DNA of 49,037 nucleotides, from positions 1 through 49,037 of IMG/VR virus record IMGVR_UViG_3300020061_000002; one strand, 5' to 3'. Numbering within the stretch: the first letter of the stretch is position 1; the number at the start of each line of letters is the position of its first letter. Below, piece after piece: positions 1 to 6,505 of this stretch. The DNA is from a virus. Under the pieces are notes generated by a model, which was given only the letters and a program-made list of their open reading frames with translations, ran no database searches and was not told where the DNA came from. Position numbers and translations under genes: made by a program.

Positions 1-127
1 TACAATCAAATATAAAAAATCTCTCCAGTTATTTCACGTACTTTATATCTGTTAAATACAAATACAACTTTTACCCAATATCCGGACATTTACAGATAAA
101 CACTGCATTTATTGAAAAACCCGGTAA
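1..127. repeat. Terminal redundancy, left copy (circular junction)
   Basis: These 127 bases are identical to 48911-49037. They show that the contig closes on itself into a 48,910-bp unit. A length of exactly 127 is a common assembler k-mer size, so this is most likely an overlap of a circular or circularly permuted genome rather than a true virion terminal repeat. Confidence 0.95.
17..36 (+). repeat. 20-bp inverted repeat, right arm
   Basis: The sequence AAATCTCTCCAGTTATTTCA is the perfect reverse complement of 48381-48400. Across the circular junction the arms span 566 bp of the non-coding control region. Each arm presents the same 20-mer reading outward, this one toward the rightward genes. 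Function is unknown; a shared regulator site or a packaging or replication element are options. Confidence 0.85.
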
Positions 128-226
128 AAATGACTGTTTCTAAGCCCTCCTAAGGCCATTGCAATTCAATAGTTGAATGTATACCCATCTTTATCCGAAC
201 GCTTAACGTCGTACAATTATCCGAAC
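81..226 (+). promoter_or_regulatory. Three TCCGRAC operator-like motifs
   Basis: TCCGGAC occurs at 81-87 and TCCGAAC at 194-200 and 220-226. The last two belong to the longer shared string TATCCGAACGCTTA. The copy at 220 precedes a perfect TATAAT at 236-241, although the -35 region there is weak. Together with the copy at 264 they form a tandem array upstream of the first rightward gene. Confidence 0.55.
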
Positions 227-255
227 GCTTATATCTATAATATATGCAAAAACCC

Positions 256-284
256 TTGCGCTATCCGAACGCTTATGCTAGTAT
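256..284 (+). promoter_or_regulatory. Rightward promoter with motif in spacer
   Basis: The -35 is TTGCGC (256-261). A 17-bp spacer contains TATCCGAACGCTTA, and the extended -10 is TGC-TAGTAT (276-284). The predicted transcript starts near 291, with about 110 nt of leader before the gene at 402. The motif lies between the -35 and -10, the classical position for a repressor operator. Confidence 0.65.
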
Positions 285-401
285 TATTAGTAGGGGAAAG
301 AACAGAGCAAATAGTTAATTACAAGGCTTGATAGTTCACTCCGAATCAACATAAACAACAGAGGTATTACACAACTAGTACTTCACAAGGAAAAACAAAT
401 A

Positions 402-539
402 ATGGTAATTCACTATTACAACCGCGCTAGCAAGCGCTACACGGCACTACAAAACATTAAACGTAAGATTATCACAGTTGCACGATACGCGGGCTTAATC
501 GCTCTCATATGGGCTCTAGGCGTAATCTTTACAGCATAA
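402..539 (+). CDS. Small membrane protein, 45 aa
   Basis: First gene after the rightward promoter at 256-284. A basic N-terminal half (many Lys, Arg, Tyr) is followed by a single hydrophobic segment at about residues 29-44, so it is probably a membrane peptide with its N-terminus inside. AAGGA lies about 11 nt upstream of the ATG. No family is recognised. Its place at the head of the early region suggests expression soon after infection, perhaps acting on the host envelope or defences, which is inference only. Confidence 0.6.
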   Translation: MVIHYYNRASKRYTALQNIKRKIITVARYAGLIALIWALGVIFTA

Positions 540-553
540 GGAGTATAGATATT

Positions 554-658
554 ATGACAAGGAAAGCATCATATGCAATCGCCACAATTAGCGCAATGCT
601 AGGACTAGGTGCAATCGTGCTTTGTTCCTACATTGCAATAGCAGGGAGTTTAATCTAA
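554..658 (+). CDS. Small membrane peptide, 34 aa
   Basis: Starts after a good AAGGAG ribosome site. It is almost entirely hydrophobic from residue 8 to the end, with a lone Cys within an LCSY context and no convincing lipobox. It closely follows the 45-aa membrane gene and is probably co-transcribed. Function unknown; its short length keeps the call moderate. Confidence 0.5.
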   Translation: MTRKASYAIATISAMLGLGAIVLCSYIAIAGSLI

Positions 659-715
659 TGAATACACGGACGAATATTATCAATTACAGCACCAATTAAA
701 CGAGGAAAACTTATA

Positions 716-898
716 ATGTATAACCTAGTTGACCCATTAACAAACGTACAGGTAGAACAGTCTTATGAATTGGTTGACCTATTTAAAAAGCTTGACCTTT
801 ACACTAAGAAAAACAGACAAATAGTTATCACCAATGAACAGGGCGAGGTAGTAGCAGGCAATCTTATAGCATTTGAATATGCAGGAAAAACACTATAA
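716..898 (+). CDS. Hypothetical protein, 60 aa
   Basis: A soluble small protein with mixed charge and no recognised motif. It is preceded by GAGG at good spacing. Its stop codon shares one base with the next start (TAATG), indicating translational coupling with the exported gene that follows. Confidence 0.7.
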   Translation: MYNLVDPLTNVQVEQSYELVDLFKKLDLYTKKNRQIVITNEQGEVVAGNLIAFEYAGKTL

Positions 899-1101
899 TG
901 TTCGCAAGTCTTTATATCGTAATACTCGTCCTAACGCCCCAGGCGCAACTTACAAAGCAAACATGTGATTATAGCCACAATGTAATGTCCGGCACGTTAG
1001 AACGGCAATGCGGGGCACTACAGGACAAATATAAGCTTGAATACATTTGCAGTAATAACAAACCTAATAGCCTATGTTGGCTAGAGGATAAAACAATATG
1101 A
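898..1101 (+). CDS. Small exported Cys-containing protein, 67 aa
   Basis: Residues 1-17 form a hydrophobic signal-like segment (FASLYIVILVL, then polar TPQAQ). The mature part contains four Cys (near residues 23, 38, 51 and 60) and few other hydrophobics, as in small disulfide-stabilised secreted proteins. It is coupled to the upstream gene by TAATG. No family is recognised; an envelope-acting or superinfection-exclusion role is conceivable but unproven. Confidence 0.65.
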   Translation: MFASLYIVILVLTPQAQLTKQTCDYSHNVMSGTLERQCGALQDKYKLEYICSNNKPNSLCWLEDKTI

Positions 1102-1187
1102 CAGCCCACAACCAACCAAAAGGAATTTTACGCAAACCAATGCGTCGACTTATGCAACTAAATAAACGATTTAAAAGGAGCAAATAA
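1098..1187 (+). CDS. Very basic 29-aa peptide
   Basis: The ATGA overlap with the preceding stop and a GAGG ribosome site support translation. The product is strongly basic (about ten Lys or Arg in 29 residues) with no acidic residue, so nucleic-acid or membrane interaction is possible. No family can be assigned to so short a peptide. Confidence 0.5.
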   Translation: MTAHNQPKGILRKPMRRLMQLNKRFKRSK

Positions 1188-1188
1188 C

Positions 1189-1388
1189 ATGTTTACACAA
1201 CTTGAATACGACAGGGGTGACGCCATAGCGATCAGTTGGCATATTGACGATGTAAAGTAAAAGACCATATCACAAGCTGTATTAGCCACATTGATGAGGA
1301 TAAACAGCAGATTATATTTATAAACCCAAATGATAGTACTGACGAGTGGTACACATTCACATTAAACAACGAAAGTGTAGACGTATGA
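1189..1388 (+). pseudogene. Small gene split by a -1 frameshift
   Basis: Reading starts at 1189 (AAAAGGAG ribosome site upstream) and gives 23 residues before TAA at 1258. The -1 frame continues without a stop to TGA at 1386-1388. Joined, it would be a coherent ~66-aa protein ending ...WYTFTLNNESVDV. The TGA overlaps the next start as ATGA, the usual coupling here, which supports the second frame being real. At the junction the Lys codon AAG, preceded by A, sits right before the stop, so a tRNA-Lys could slip back to AAA. A sequencing indel in the A-run or a genuine mutation are equally possible. Function unknown. Confidence 0.6.
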
Positions 1389-1642
1389 AAAATAACAGAT
1401 TAGAGACAAGCGATTACATTGATCTTAGTAAAGACTGGTATTACGTCCAAGGTTTAAGGGACTTAAAACGCCCTGGAACTGTCGGCAAAGACATTGTAGT
1501 ATTTGCTAAGAATCTAAAAGAGGCAAAGCAAAAAACGACTTCATGGGCATTTAACAATAACATTGGTGAATTACACTTTTATCGCAACAACTATAAACCT
1601 GACGCCAGACGTTTGATAGCCTATGGACAAGTAATAAAATGA
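1385..1642 (+). CDS. Hypothetical protein, 85 aa
   Basis: Start chosen at the ATGA overlapping the preceding stop rather than an in-frame GTG 39 nt upstream. It is a soluble, basic protein rich in Lys, Asn and Tyr without a recognised domain. It overlaps the next gene by 4 nt. Confidence 0.7.
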   Translation: MKNNRLETSDYIDLSKDWYYVQGLRDLKRPGTVGKDIVVFAKNLKEAKQKTTSWAFNNNIGELHFYRNNYKPDARRLIAYGQVIK

Positions 1643-1914
1643 TCATCGGCGCATATAACTTTGACGATGATCAACAGCTAGAAAAGTTTATTGGTGATCT
1701 AAAGGCCGAACGGCCGAACGATGATAATCGCAATAGATTGCTTGATGATCTGGAAAAACATATCACTGATACAGTCGAACAGTGCAATTCATTTGAGGAA
1801 AAGATGGACCGGCAAAGCAGGTTAGTTACCAACGATATGCGGGCAAAGTTGCACGACATGGAACTGAATTTACGCCGGACATTAAACACAATAACAGAGA
1901 TTAAGGAGGGCTAG
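1639..1914 (+). CDS. Hypothetical coiled-coil-like protein, 91 aa
   Basis: Highly charged and predominantly helical by eye, with a heptad-like run over residues 30-85, so probably a small dimeric coiled coil. ATGA overlap with the upstream gene. No family recognised. Confidence 0.7.
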   Translation: MIIGAYNFDDDQQLEKFIGDLKAERPNDDNRNRLLDDLEKHITDTVEQCNSFEEKMDRQSRLVTNDMRAKLHDMELNLRRTLNTITEIKEG

Positions 1915-1917
1915 GGT

Positions 1918-2112
1918 ATGAATCCAACAATGGCATTGAAATTGATAGGCACGACCAGTATGCGTTACGCTAAGAAAATAGGTGATGAGATAACCATATT
2001 CCAAATAACCCATGGTGATAATTCTGCTAAAGTAAAAGAGGAAAAAACAAAAGCTGGCAAAACGCTAGTAATGACATGGAAAGGTGACTTATATGAATTC
2101 AAGCAGTCGTAA
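1918..2112 (+). CDS. Hypothetical protein, 64 aa
   Basis: Starts 3 nt after the preceding stop behind a GGAGG site. It is a small basic protein with alternating beta-like segments. No motif recognised. Confidence 0.65.
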   Translation: MNPTMALKLIGTTSMRYAKKIGDEITIFQITHGDNSAKVKEEKTKAGKTLVMTWKGDLYEFKQS

Positions 2113-2278
2113 TTTATCGGAAGTCGCAAAGCAAACGTTTGCAAATAACGCAGAGCGTCATGCAAATAATCAACGTATGAGGGCACTTCTGGGCGTTTTC
2201 ACGGCCTTGCTGTTCACATATGGCATATGTATCTACTTTATTGGTAAAGTGATCTTAGACGTGCTTACACGGCCTTGA
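2093..2278 (+). CDS. Membrane protein, 61 aa, one TM helix
   Basis: Start set at ATG 2093, which has AAGGTGA at good spacing; an in-frame GTG at 2084 is less likely. The N-terminal 34 residues are polar. Residues about 35-56 form a clear transmembrane helix (LLGVFTALLFTYGICIYFIG). It overlaps the previous gene by 20 nt and is the last gene before the terminator at 2304. Confidence 0.65.
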   Translation: MNSSSRNLSEVAKQTFANNAERHANNQRMRALLGVFTALLFTYGICIYFIGKVILDVLTRP

Positions 2279-2303
2279 TCATTTACGGCACTAAACGAAA
2301 ATG

Positions 2304-2336
2304 ATAACGTCCAAACTAATGGGCGTTATTTTATTT
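2304..2336. terminator. Bidirectional terminator between convergent genes
   Basis: ATAACGTCC (2304-2312) pairs with GGGCGTTAT (2321-2329) through nine positions including one G-T wobble. TTTTATTT follows on the + strand, and a T-rich run after the hairpin on the other strand suggests it also serves the leftward gene, whose stop codon lies in the tail. Confidence 0.7.
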
Positions 2337-2954
2337 AGGCGCTTGCTCTTGGGTACGCGATGCATCCGGTGACGTTGCACCCGGGTACATTGCCGCGTGA
2401 ATTTTAAGGGGATCACCTGTTTTGATAGCCGCTTCAATCTCGTCTTGTCGCGTAGTATCGGCCGGTTCGGGTGGGGTGTCATTTTCAGGGAGTTCGTCTA
2501 CGCCGGCAGGTTTTATAAGCTTTTTCGATAGTGAATCCATAAGCCTGACCAACTCCGGAGGGGTAGGCAAGTAAAGAACGGAGGTTTTGCGTTGGTAATC
2601 ATCCTCCGTGATATCGTTCTCTGTCCGCAGGTTGTCATACTGTTGCAGCAATTCCCAGTCCGCTAACGCGCGCGACAGCCTAGCATCGATGAGTTGATGC
2701 AGCTTACGGGTTAATGCTTCGGGCGTTATCACCCGTTCATTTTTAATTTTATTCCGCCAGTTCCTAAGCTTATTGTCGTTAAGAACTATTAGCCTACGCA
2801 CATCTTCGGGGTCTAGCACGACGTTATGCTGCTCTTCGATCATCAACACAATCATCTGCGGGGTGTACTTGTACGCGGCAAGTTCAAAGCATTTATCGCG
2901 CAGTATTTCAGGGACGTTTGTTTCTATTAAAGCTTGCGTGCGTTTTTTTACCAT
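2331..2954 (-). CDS. HTH-like protein, candidate regulator or small terminase, 207 aa
   Basis: The only leftward gene in the early half. Residues about 25-55 (AAYKYTPQMIVLMIEEQ, then EDVRRLIV) look like a helix-turn-helix. The middle is helical and charged, and the tail (residues 150-207) is Pro- and acid-rich. Two readings fit. As a small terminase subunit it shares orientation with the large subunit and has an N-terminal HTH plus helical core. As a regulator it stands divergent to the replication operon. It has no ribosome site, and its predicted transcript begins at or next to the ATG, so it may be translated leaderless, as lambda cI is. Neither reading can be proven here. Confidence 0.75.
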   Translation of the reverse strand: MVKKRTQALIETNVPEILRDKCFELAAYKYTPQMIVLMIEEQHNVVLDPEDVRRLIVLNDNKLRNWRNKIKNERVITPEALTRKLHQLIDARLSRALADWELLQQYDNLRTENDITEDDYQRKTSVLYLPTPPELVRLMDSLSKKLIKPAGVDELPENDTPPEPADTTRQDEIEAAIKTGDPLKIHAAMYPGATSPDASRTQEQAPK

Positions 2955-2960
2955 AAGGGA

Positions 2961-2989
2961 ATATTAGCATATTGACTATCCGGACGCAA
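2961..2989 (-). promoter_or_regulatory. Leftward promoter for the HTH-like gene
   Basis: On the minus strand, TTGCGT (2989-2984), 17 bp, then extended -10 TGC-TAATAT (2969-2961). Only six bases separate the -10 from the A of the ATG at 2954, placing the start site on or beside the start codon. It overlaps the rightward promoter at 2972-3000, so the two should compete. Confidence 0.65.
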
Positions 2990-3000
2990 CGGCGTATAAT
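2972..3000 (+). promoter_or_regulatory. Rightward promoter of the replication operon
   Basis: TTGACT (2972-2977), a 17-bp spacer holding TCCGGAC (2979-2985), and a perfect TATAAT (2995-3000). It is the strongest consensus match in the early region. The transcript should begin near 3007, leaving a leader of about 190 nt before the initiator gene, fully covering the antisense RNA target. Confidence 0.8.
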
Positions 3001-3070
3001 ACAAGCATGCTTACGGTTCGTCCGTTAGCACAACAAAAGCGCAGGACTGAACAACATAACACCCCACAAT

Positions 3071-3146
3071 TAAAAAAGAAAAGCCCCTCGGGTGAGGGAG
3101 CTAATCGATAAGGTGCACAACTGGCACTGACGGAACCGAACATAAC
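3071..3146 (-). ncRNA. Predicted antisense RNA, about 75 nt
   Basis: A leftward promoter at 3153-3180 is followed, about 50 nt after its predicted start near 3146, by an intrinsic terminator. The terminator is a 6-bp GC-rich stem (3088-3099) closing a 4-nt loop, then CTTTTCTTTTTT on the minus strand. The product has no coding capacity and is perfectly complementary to the leader of the initiator transcript. Position, size and orientation resemble the lambda OOP RNA and plasmid copy-control antisense RNAs. It likely limits initiator synthesis, which is inference from layout. Confidence 0.7.
3083..3100 (-). terminator. Terminator of the antisense RNA
   Basis: Minus strand: CTCCCTC, loop ACCC, GAGGGG, then CTTTTCTTTTTT (tail 3082-3071). 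Six pairs including one wobble, a compact loop and a long U-tract. Readthrough would run on into the 207-aa leftward gene. Confidence 0.75.
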
Positions 3147-3152
3147 TATTTC

Positions 3153-3180
3153 ATTATAGCGTGTCCCTCCGGACTGTCAA
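3153..3180 (-). promoter_or_regulatory. Leftward promoter of the antisense RNA
   Basis: Perfect TTGACA (3180-3175) and perfect TATAAT (3158-3153) with a 16-bp spacer that contains the TCCGGAC motif (3168-3174 on the + strand). It faces the initiator gene start from within its leader. Confidence 0.8.
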
Positions 3181-3198
3181 GCACCAGACAGGAGTTAT

Positions 3199-3951
3199 AT
3201 GACACTAAATGATCCGCAAACTAAACCGGAATTTATGCCAGACTTTTTCACGATACCGTGGCAAGTTTGGACAGACAAAAACATCACACCGCTTGGCGCA
3301 AAAGTATTTGCCGTGGTGTACTGGTACGAAAGAATGAAAGACGGCTATTGCCATGCTAACAATGCAACGATCGCTCGTATTGTCGGCTCTGGTAATACTG
3401 TCTCTATTTCTAATGCACTCAAAGTTCTAGTCGAACGTGGCTACCTAGATGCTACATACGATGGAATTACAGGTAATAGGACTGCTCTATCCACACTGAT
3501 CGCCTATGGAGAGACCCCATCATTATTTAATGATGCCCCATCATCAAATGATGATGCACCCCATCATCAAATGATGAATGATAATAAGAATATAAAAAAA
3601 GAACATTCTATTATGTCCGATTCCGAAAAATTAGATATTGAAAAGCTATATCGTGGATGGCTAATTGAAATGGTGATCGGCTTCGCTGTGTGGCAGGGCT
3701 TCCAGGACGATCCGCAGGCTCGTCGTGATTACTTGGTAACTGCACGGAAGAAAGTTAGGTTAACCGAAAAACGTCGTCAAAAGATGTTGTCTAGGTTACG
3801 TGAATTAGGTATGGCTGATTGCATCAAAGCTATCAAGAACGTCGCTAATGCTAGTGATTTTTATAGAGGTAACAACGACAATAAGTGGAAAGCCACTATC
3901 GAATGGTTGTTCAATTCTACTGAAAAGACGGAAGAGTGGGCCAATAAATGA
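3199..3951 (+). CDS. Replication initiator, O/DnaD-like, 250 aa
   Basis: Residues about 15-105 form a winged-helix domain of the type seen in phage replication initiators (ITPLGAKVFAVVYW ... NNATIARIVGSG ... LVERGYL). A low-complexity Asn/Asp/His linker (about 107-135) is encoded by the iterons. The C-terminal domain (about 140-245) ends with SDFYRGNNDNKWKATIEWLF, matching the closing W...WLF segment of phage O and DnaD-type proteins that contact the helicase or loader. The DnaB-type helicase at 13163 is the likely partner. GGAG precedes the ATG. Controlled by the promoter at 2972 and probably by the antisense RNA. Confidence 0.85.
   Translation: MTLNDPQTKPEFMPDFFTIPWQVWTDKNITPLGAKVFAVVYWYERMKDGYCHANNATIARIVGSGNTVSISNALKVLVERGYLDATYDGITGNRTALSTLIAYGETPSLFNDAPSSNDDAPHHQMMNDNKNIKKEHSIMSDSEKLDIEKLYRGWLIEMVIGFAVWQGFQDDPQARRDYLVTARKKVRLTEKRRQKMLSRLRELGMADCIKAIKNVANASDFYRGNNDNKWKATIEWLFNSTEKTEEWANK
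3515..3579 (+). repeat. Three 21-bp iterons, probable replication origin
   Basis: Units at 3515-3535, 3536-3556 and 3559-3579 share CCCCATCAT...AATGATG; units 2 and 3 are identical over their first 19 bases. Each unit is itself a dyad (CATCAT / ATGATG). They lie in the linker-coding part of the initiator gene, as the lambda origin lies within gene O. Confidence 0.75.
3580..3613 (+). other. AT-rich candidate unwinding element
   Basis: Directly after the iterons come 34 bases with very few G or C (runs of ATAATAAGAATATAAAAAAA type). An AT-rich stretch beside iterons is the usual duplex-unwinding site of lambda-like and iteron origins. Confidence 0.55.
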
Positions 3952-4148
3952 GTAGTTTAACAGTATTGGAACTTCGTAAACAACTTGATATTGAATTATT
4001 GAATGCTCGAATATCAGAGGCTAAAGTTATCAAAACGCTAGTAGGTAAATCACATCATATGGATATGAAGAAAAAAGATATGGCATATTGGATAGATAAA
4101 CGCATTGCTAAATTAGAAAAACAGAGATCGGAGCTAACGAATGAGTAA
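3948..4148 (+). CDS. Hypothetical helical protein, 66 aa
   Basis: ATGA overlap with the initiator gene. Lys/Glu-rich and helical throughout, with no recognised motif. First of a run of about twenty tightly packed small genes of unknown function that follow the initiator. Confidence 0.7.
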   Translation: MSSLTVLELRKQLDIELLNARISEAKVIKTLVGKSHHMDMKKKDMAYWIDKRIAKLEKQRSELTNE

Positions 4149-4293
4149 AATCATAGCACAAGAGCTTAGTGCAATTATTCAAAATTACATCTACGAAAAA
4201 CTTGGACAGTACACAGAATTCGAGGTGCAATACAATAAAGATAATATCCATATATGGGTTAAAGTCCCAGAGGGAGAGGTAGGAAAATTATGA
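4141..4293 (+). CDS. Hypothetical protein, 50 aa
   Basis: Starts 8 nt inside the previous gene and ends in a 4-nt ATGA overlap with the next, so it fills exactly what would otherwise be a gap in the operon. N-terminal amphipathic helix then a beta-like segment (FEVQYNKDNIHIWVKV). No family recognised. Confidence 0.65.
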   Translation: MSKIIAQELSAIIQNYIYEKLGQYTEFEVQYNKDNIHIWVKVPEGEVGKL

Positions 4294-4556
4294 GCGATCC
4301 ATCTAAAAACCTTAAAGAAGCAATGAATTTTATAACTAAGCAGCGTGTTCAATCCATTGATAGTGCGCTAACCCAATACATCAAATCGGCTATTCTGATG
4401 CTTGAAGTACAAGGTAAAAACATTGAAGATTATACGCTTATCCAAGTGCATAATCCTATGGAGTTTGTCGAAAATGGCGCAAGGGTTATTGTACAATGGC
4501 GTATCGTACATGTTGATAAAGTAAAAAATCTACCAGTGGTAGGGGAGACTGAATAA
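4290..4556 (+). CDS. Hypothetical protein, 88 aa
   Basis: Coupled by ATGA to the gene before and by TAATG to the next, with a purine-rich GGGAGAGG site. N-terminal helices followed by a beta-rich C-terminal half. No recognised domain. Confidence 0.75.
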   Translation: MSDPSKNLKEAMNFITKQRVQSIDSALTQYIKSAILMLEVQGKNIEDYTLIQVHNPMEFVENGARVIVQWRIVHVDKVKNLPVVGETE

Positions 4557-4891
4557 TGAATAAGAAGAATAGTGATGAAGAGCTGGAACGCCTAGTAAAT
4601 GAATATGTCGACCGCTGGTATTTGTCAGAAGACGGAGACTCAGATGCCTTGATAGTATCCAGCAAAGGCGAGATGAAGAGACAGATGGTATCTATCGTCA
4701 AATCCCGTGACCAACAAATAGCCTTGGCTGCACGGAAGCAGACAGTACAGGTACTCAAGAGCAGGATGTTAAAACACTTCACTAAATGGGGCGGAAATCA
4801 GGGGAACTGCGTGACAGAGGACACCCTAGACGATTACCTTGAATCTATAAATGCCACCCTTAAACAAGCCCAGGAGAAGAGTGATGAATGA
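4556..4891 (+). CDS. Hypothetical protein, 111 aa
   Basis: Begins on the last base of the previous stop. Highly charged and helical. Residues about 50-75 carry QMVSIVKSRDQQIALAARK. No known family. It overlaps the next gene by 8 nt. Confidence 0.75.
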   Translation: MNKKNSDEELERLVNEYVDRWYLSEDGDSDALIVSSKGEMKRQMVSIVKSRDQQIALAARKQTVQVLKSRMLKHFTKWGGNQGNCVTEDTLDDYLESINATLKQAQEKSDE

Positions 4892-5123
4892 TGAAAAACT
4901 GCGTGAGAGTGTCTGGCGATTTTGTAGGACAGAAGAGGCTGCCGACAAACTTGTCCAGCTCATCAAAGACCGTGACACCAAACGTGATGCGTATGTGATC
5001 GGTGAGGACAGAGAGGAGAACTCAAAATACACGCTCGTTCAAGCAGCCCAAGTTGGTTACAACAATCGGGGTACTGATGCTCGTCAACGTGCATCCACCT
5101 GGAACAGTAAGGAGCAATCATGA
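4884..5123 (+). CDS. Hypothetical protein, 79 aa
   Basis: Start set at ATG 4884, preceded by CAGGAGAAG. An in-frame ATG at 4851 would overlap the previous gene more and lacks a site. Charged and helical N-terminus. The C-terminal third is Asn/Arg/Gln-rich. Function unknown. Confidence 0.65.
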   Translation: MNDEKLRESVWRFCRTEEAADKLVQLIKDRDTKRDAYVIGEDREENSKYTLVQAAQVGYNNRGTDARQRASTWNSKEQS

Positions 5124-5383
5124 ATAGTACCTATGAACAAAAGAGAGATGAGATAGTCGTAGACCTTGTGTTTCAAACAATCGGTCTTGACGACATTGGC
5201 ACATCAGATGCGATTGAAGCAAAAGCCAAGCAAGCTATCGACTTCCTCGTTCAGAGTGAAGTACGTAAAGTACTAGATAGGCTAGAACAACAGAAGACCA
5301 ACACGTTTATCGCACCTACACACGGCATTCCTTTGTCAGCTATTGAAGCCGAACTAGCAGCCCTAAAAGAGGTAAAGAGATGA
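5120..5383 (+). CDS. Hypothetical protein, 87 aa
   Basis: ATGA coupling on both sides and a GGAG site. Acidic and helical; residues 50-62 (VRKVLDRLEQQK) look like a short coiled coil. No recognised motif. Confidence 0.7.
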   Translation: MNSTYEQKRDEIVVDLVFQTIGLDDIGTSDAIEAKAKQAIDFLVQSEVRKVLDRLEQQKTNTFIAPTHGIPLSAIEAELAALKEVKR

Positions 5384-5946
5384 ACCACGAACAATTAAGA
5401 GAGACACTCACCTCAACACTGTGGGGCAAGAACTACGACGAAACACTAGAAGAGGAACGTCCAGTTATAGACAAGGCTGTAGACGCTATTATGGCTCTAT
5501 TTGATACCTACAGTACGCAGGAGCGCATAGACGAACTGAACCTTATCAACCATGCACTTCAGTACAAGCTGGAGAAGGGCGACTGGGAGACACTTTGCGA
5601 GTACGGCAACGCTCGTCTAACCGACCTCTACAGTATGCAAGGGCCAACTAAAGAAGGTGAGGATACAAAAACGATCCTTCACGCGGAGGGGTACAGCCAC
5701 ACTCGGCTTGTCTACTTTGTAAGTGAACACGACGGATCTTACTGCTACTCAGAGCTTGGAGATGGCTACGACAATTTGCACTACCTGCACGTGGCAAATC
5801 CTTGGGATGACGATTTCGCCGAATGGGTACCTGTATCCACTAACGACTTCGATCTTGGACTCTGTAATACCTGCAACCAAATGACCAACCACCTACACGG
5901 TATATGTCAAAAGCATGAGCCAACTAACGGTGATCTAAATACATGA
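5380..5946 (+). CDS. Hypothetical protein with C-terminal zinc-like knuckle, 188 aa
   Basis: The N-terminal ~75 residues are helical and charged. The middle is rich in Tyr, Asp and Trp. Near the C-terminus, LCNTCNQMTNHLHGICQKH provides CxxC plus His and Cys at plausible spacing for one zinc. The largest of the small-gene block; it may be a composite of an unknown domain and a zinc knuckle. Coupled by ATGA overlap on both sides. Confidence 0.7.
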   Translation: MNHEQLRETLTSTLWGKNYDETLEEERPVIDKAVDAIMALFDTYSTQERIDELNLINHALQYKLEKGDWETLCEYGNARLTDLYSMQGPTKEGEDTKTILHAEGYSHTRLVYFVSEHDGSYCYSELGDGYDNLHYLHVANPWDDDFAEWVPVSTNDFDLGLCNTCNQMTNHLHGICQKHEPTNGDLNT

Positions 5947-6209
5947 GTAAAACAAAAAATGCTGTCTCGGTTAAAGATCTACCATTTATTGATAGCTTAT
6001 CTGAATTAAATTTAGCAGAGCGAAAGAAATACGGTCTTTACTTACCTAGTGGACAGACAAACTACTACCGCATACAGCAAATGAAGGGGCAAGGTGGATC
6101 CACAAAAGATGAAACCTGGGACAAAGCAACTCACCACCACACCTGTTGCCAAAGCAAAGTCCCGTGGCGACATAAGACATCATGTAGTCAATTAAATTTT
6201 AATGATTAG
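5943..6209 (+). CDS. Hypothetical protein, 88 aa
   Basis: ATGA overlap with the gene before. The C-terminal part is rich in His, Cys and Lys (HHHTCCQSK ... HKTSC), suggestive of metal binding though not a standard finger. Unlike its neighbours it is followed by a 30-nt gap. Confidence 0.6.
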   Translation: MSKTKNAVSVKDLPFIDSLSELNLAERKKYGLYLPSGQTNYYRIQQMKGQGGSTKDETWDKATHHHTCCQSKVPWRHKTSCSQLNFND

Positions 6210-6239
6210 CAACCCATTAACCAATAAAGGAGACACTCT

Positions 6240-6503
6240 ATGAACGAGGAATTGCGAAACAAAGTTGAAAAAATGATCGGTACAGCAATATTAAATAACG
6301 ACAAGAACTACACCGATGATATGATGGCCGTGATAAAACCTTATCTTGCCGACGAAAACTGGTGGATAGCATCTCTTGGTGCTGTTAATCCAGAGAGCAA
6401 AGTTCTTGGCCCATTTGCTACCAGAGAACTCGCCCTGAGGGTACGTGAGTATGTTGAAAAAGCTAATAAGCCTCACACTTACTGGGTCGCTAAGGAGGTC
6501 TAG
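6240..6503 (+). CDS. Hypothetical protein, 87 aa
   Basis: Strong AAAGGAG site. N-terminal helical segment, then a beta-hairpin-like region with WWIASLGAVNPESKVLGPFATRELALRVREY. The GPF...EAL-like pattern is frequent in small phage proteins of unknown role. Confidence 0.7.
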   Translation: MNEELRNKVEKMIGTAILNNDKNYTDDMMAVIKPYLADENWWIASLGAVNPESKVLGPFATRELALRVREYVEKANKPHTYWVAKEV

Positions 6504-6505
6504 CC

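Noticed and set aside
1-127. A true virion terminal repeat
   Set aside because: Length equals a standard assembler k-mer and cuts through the non-coding motif region; overlap of a circular assembly is the simpler reading.
3515-3579. The three repeats as a small CRISPR array
   Set aside because: Units are directly adjacent with no spacers and lie within a coding sequence; iterons fit better.
2331-3951. An integrase-based temperate module
   Set aside because: No recombinase of the tyrosine or serine type and no attachment-like repeat found in the window.
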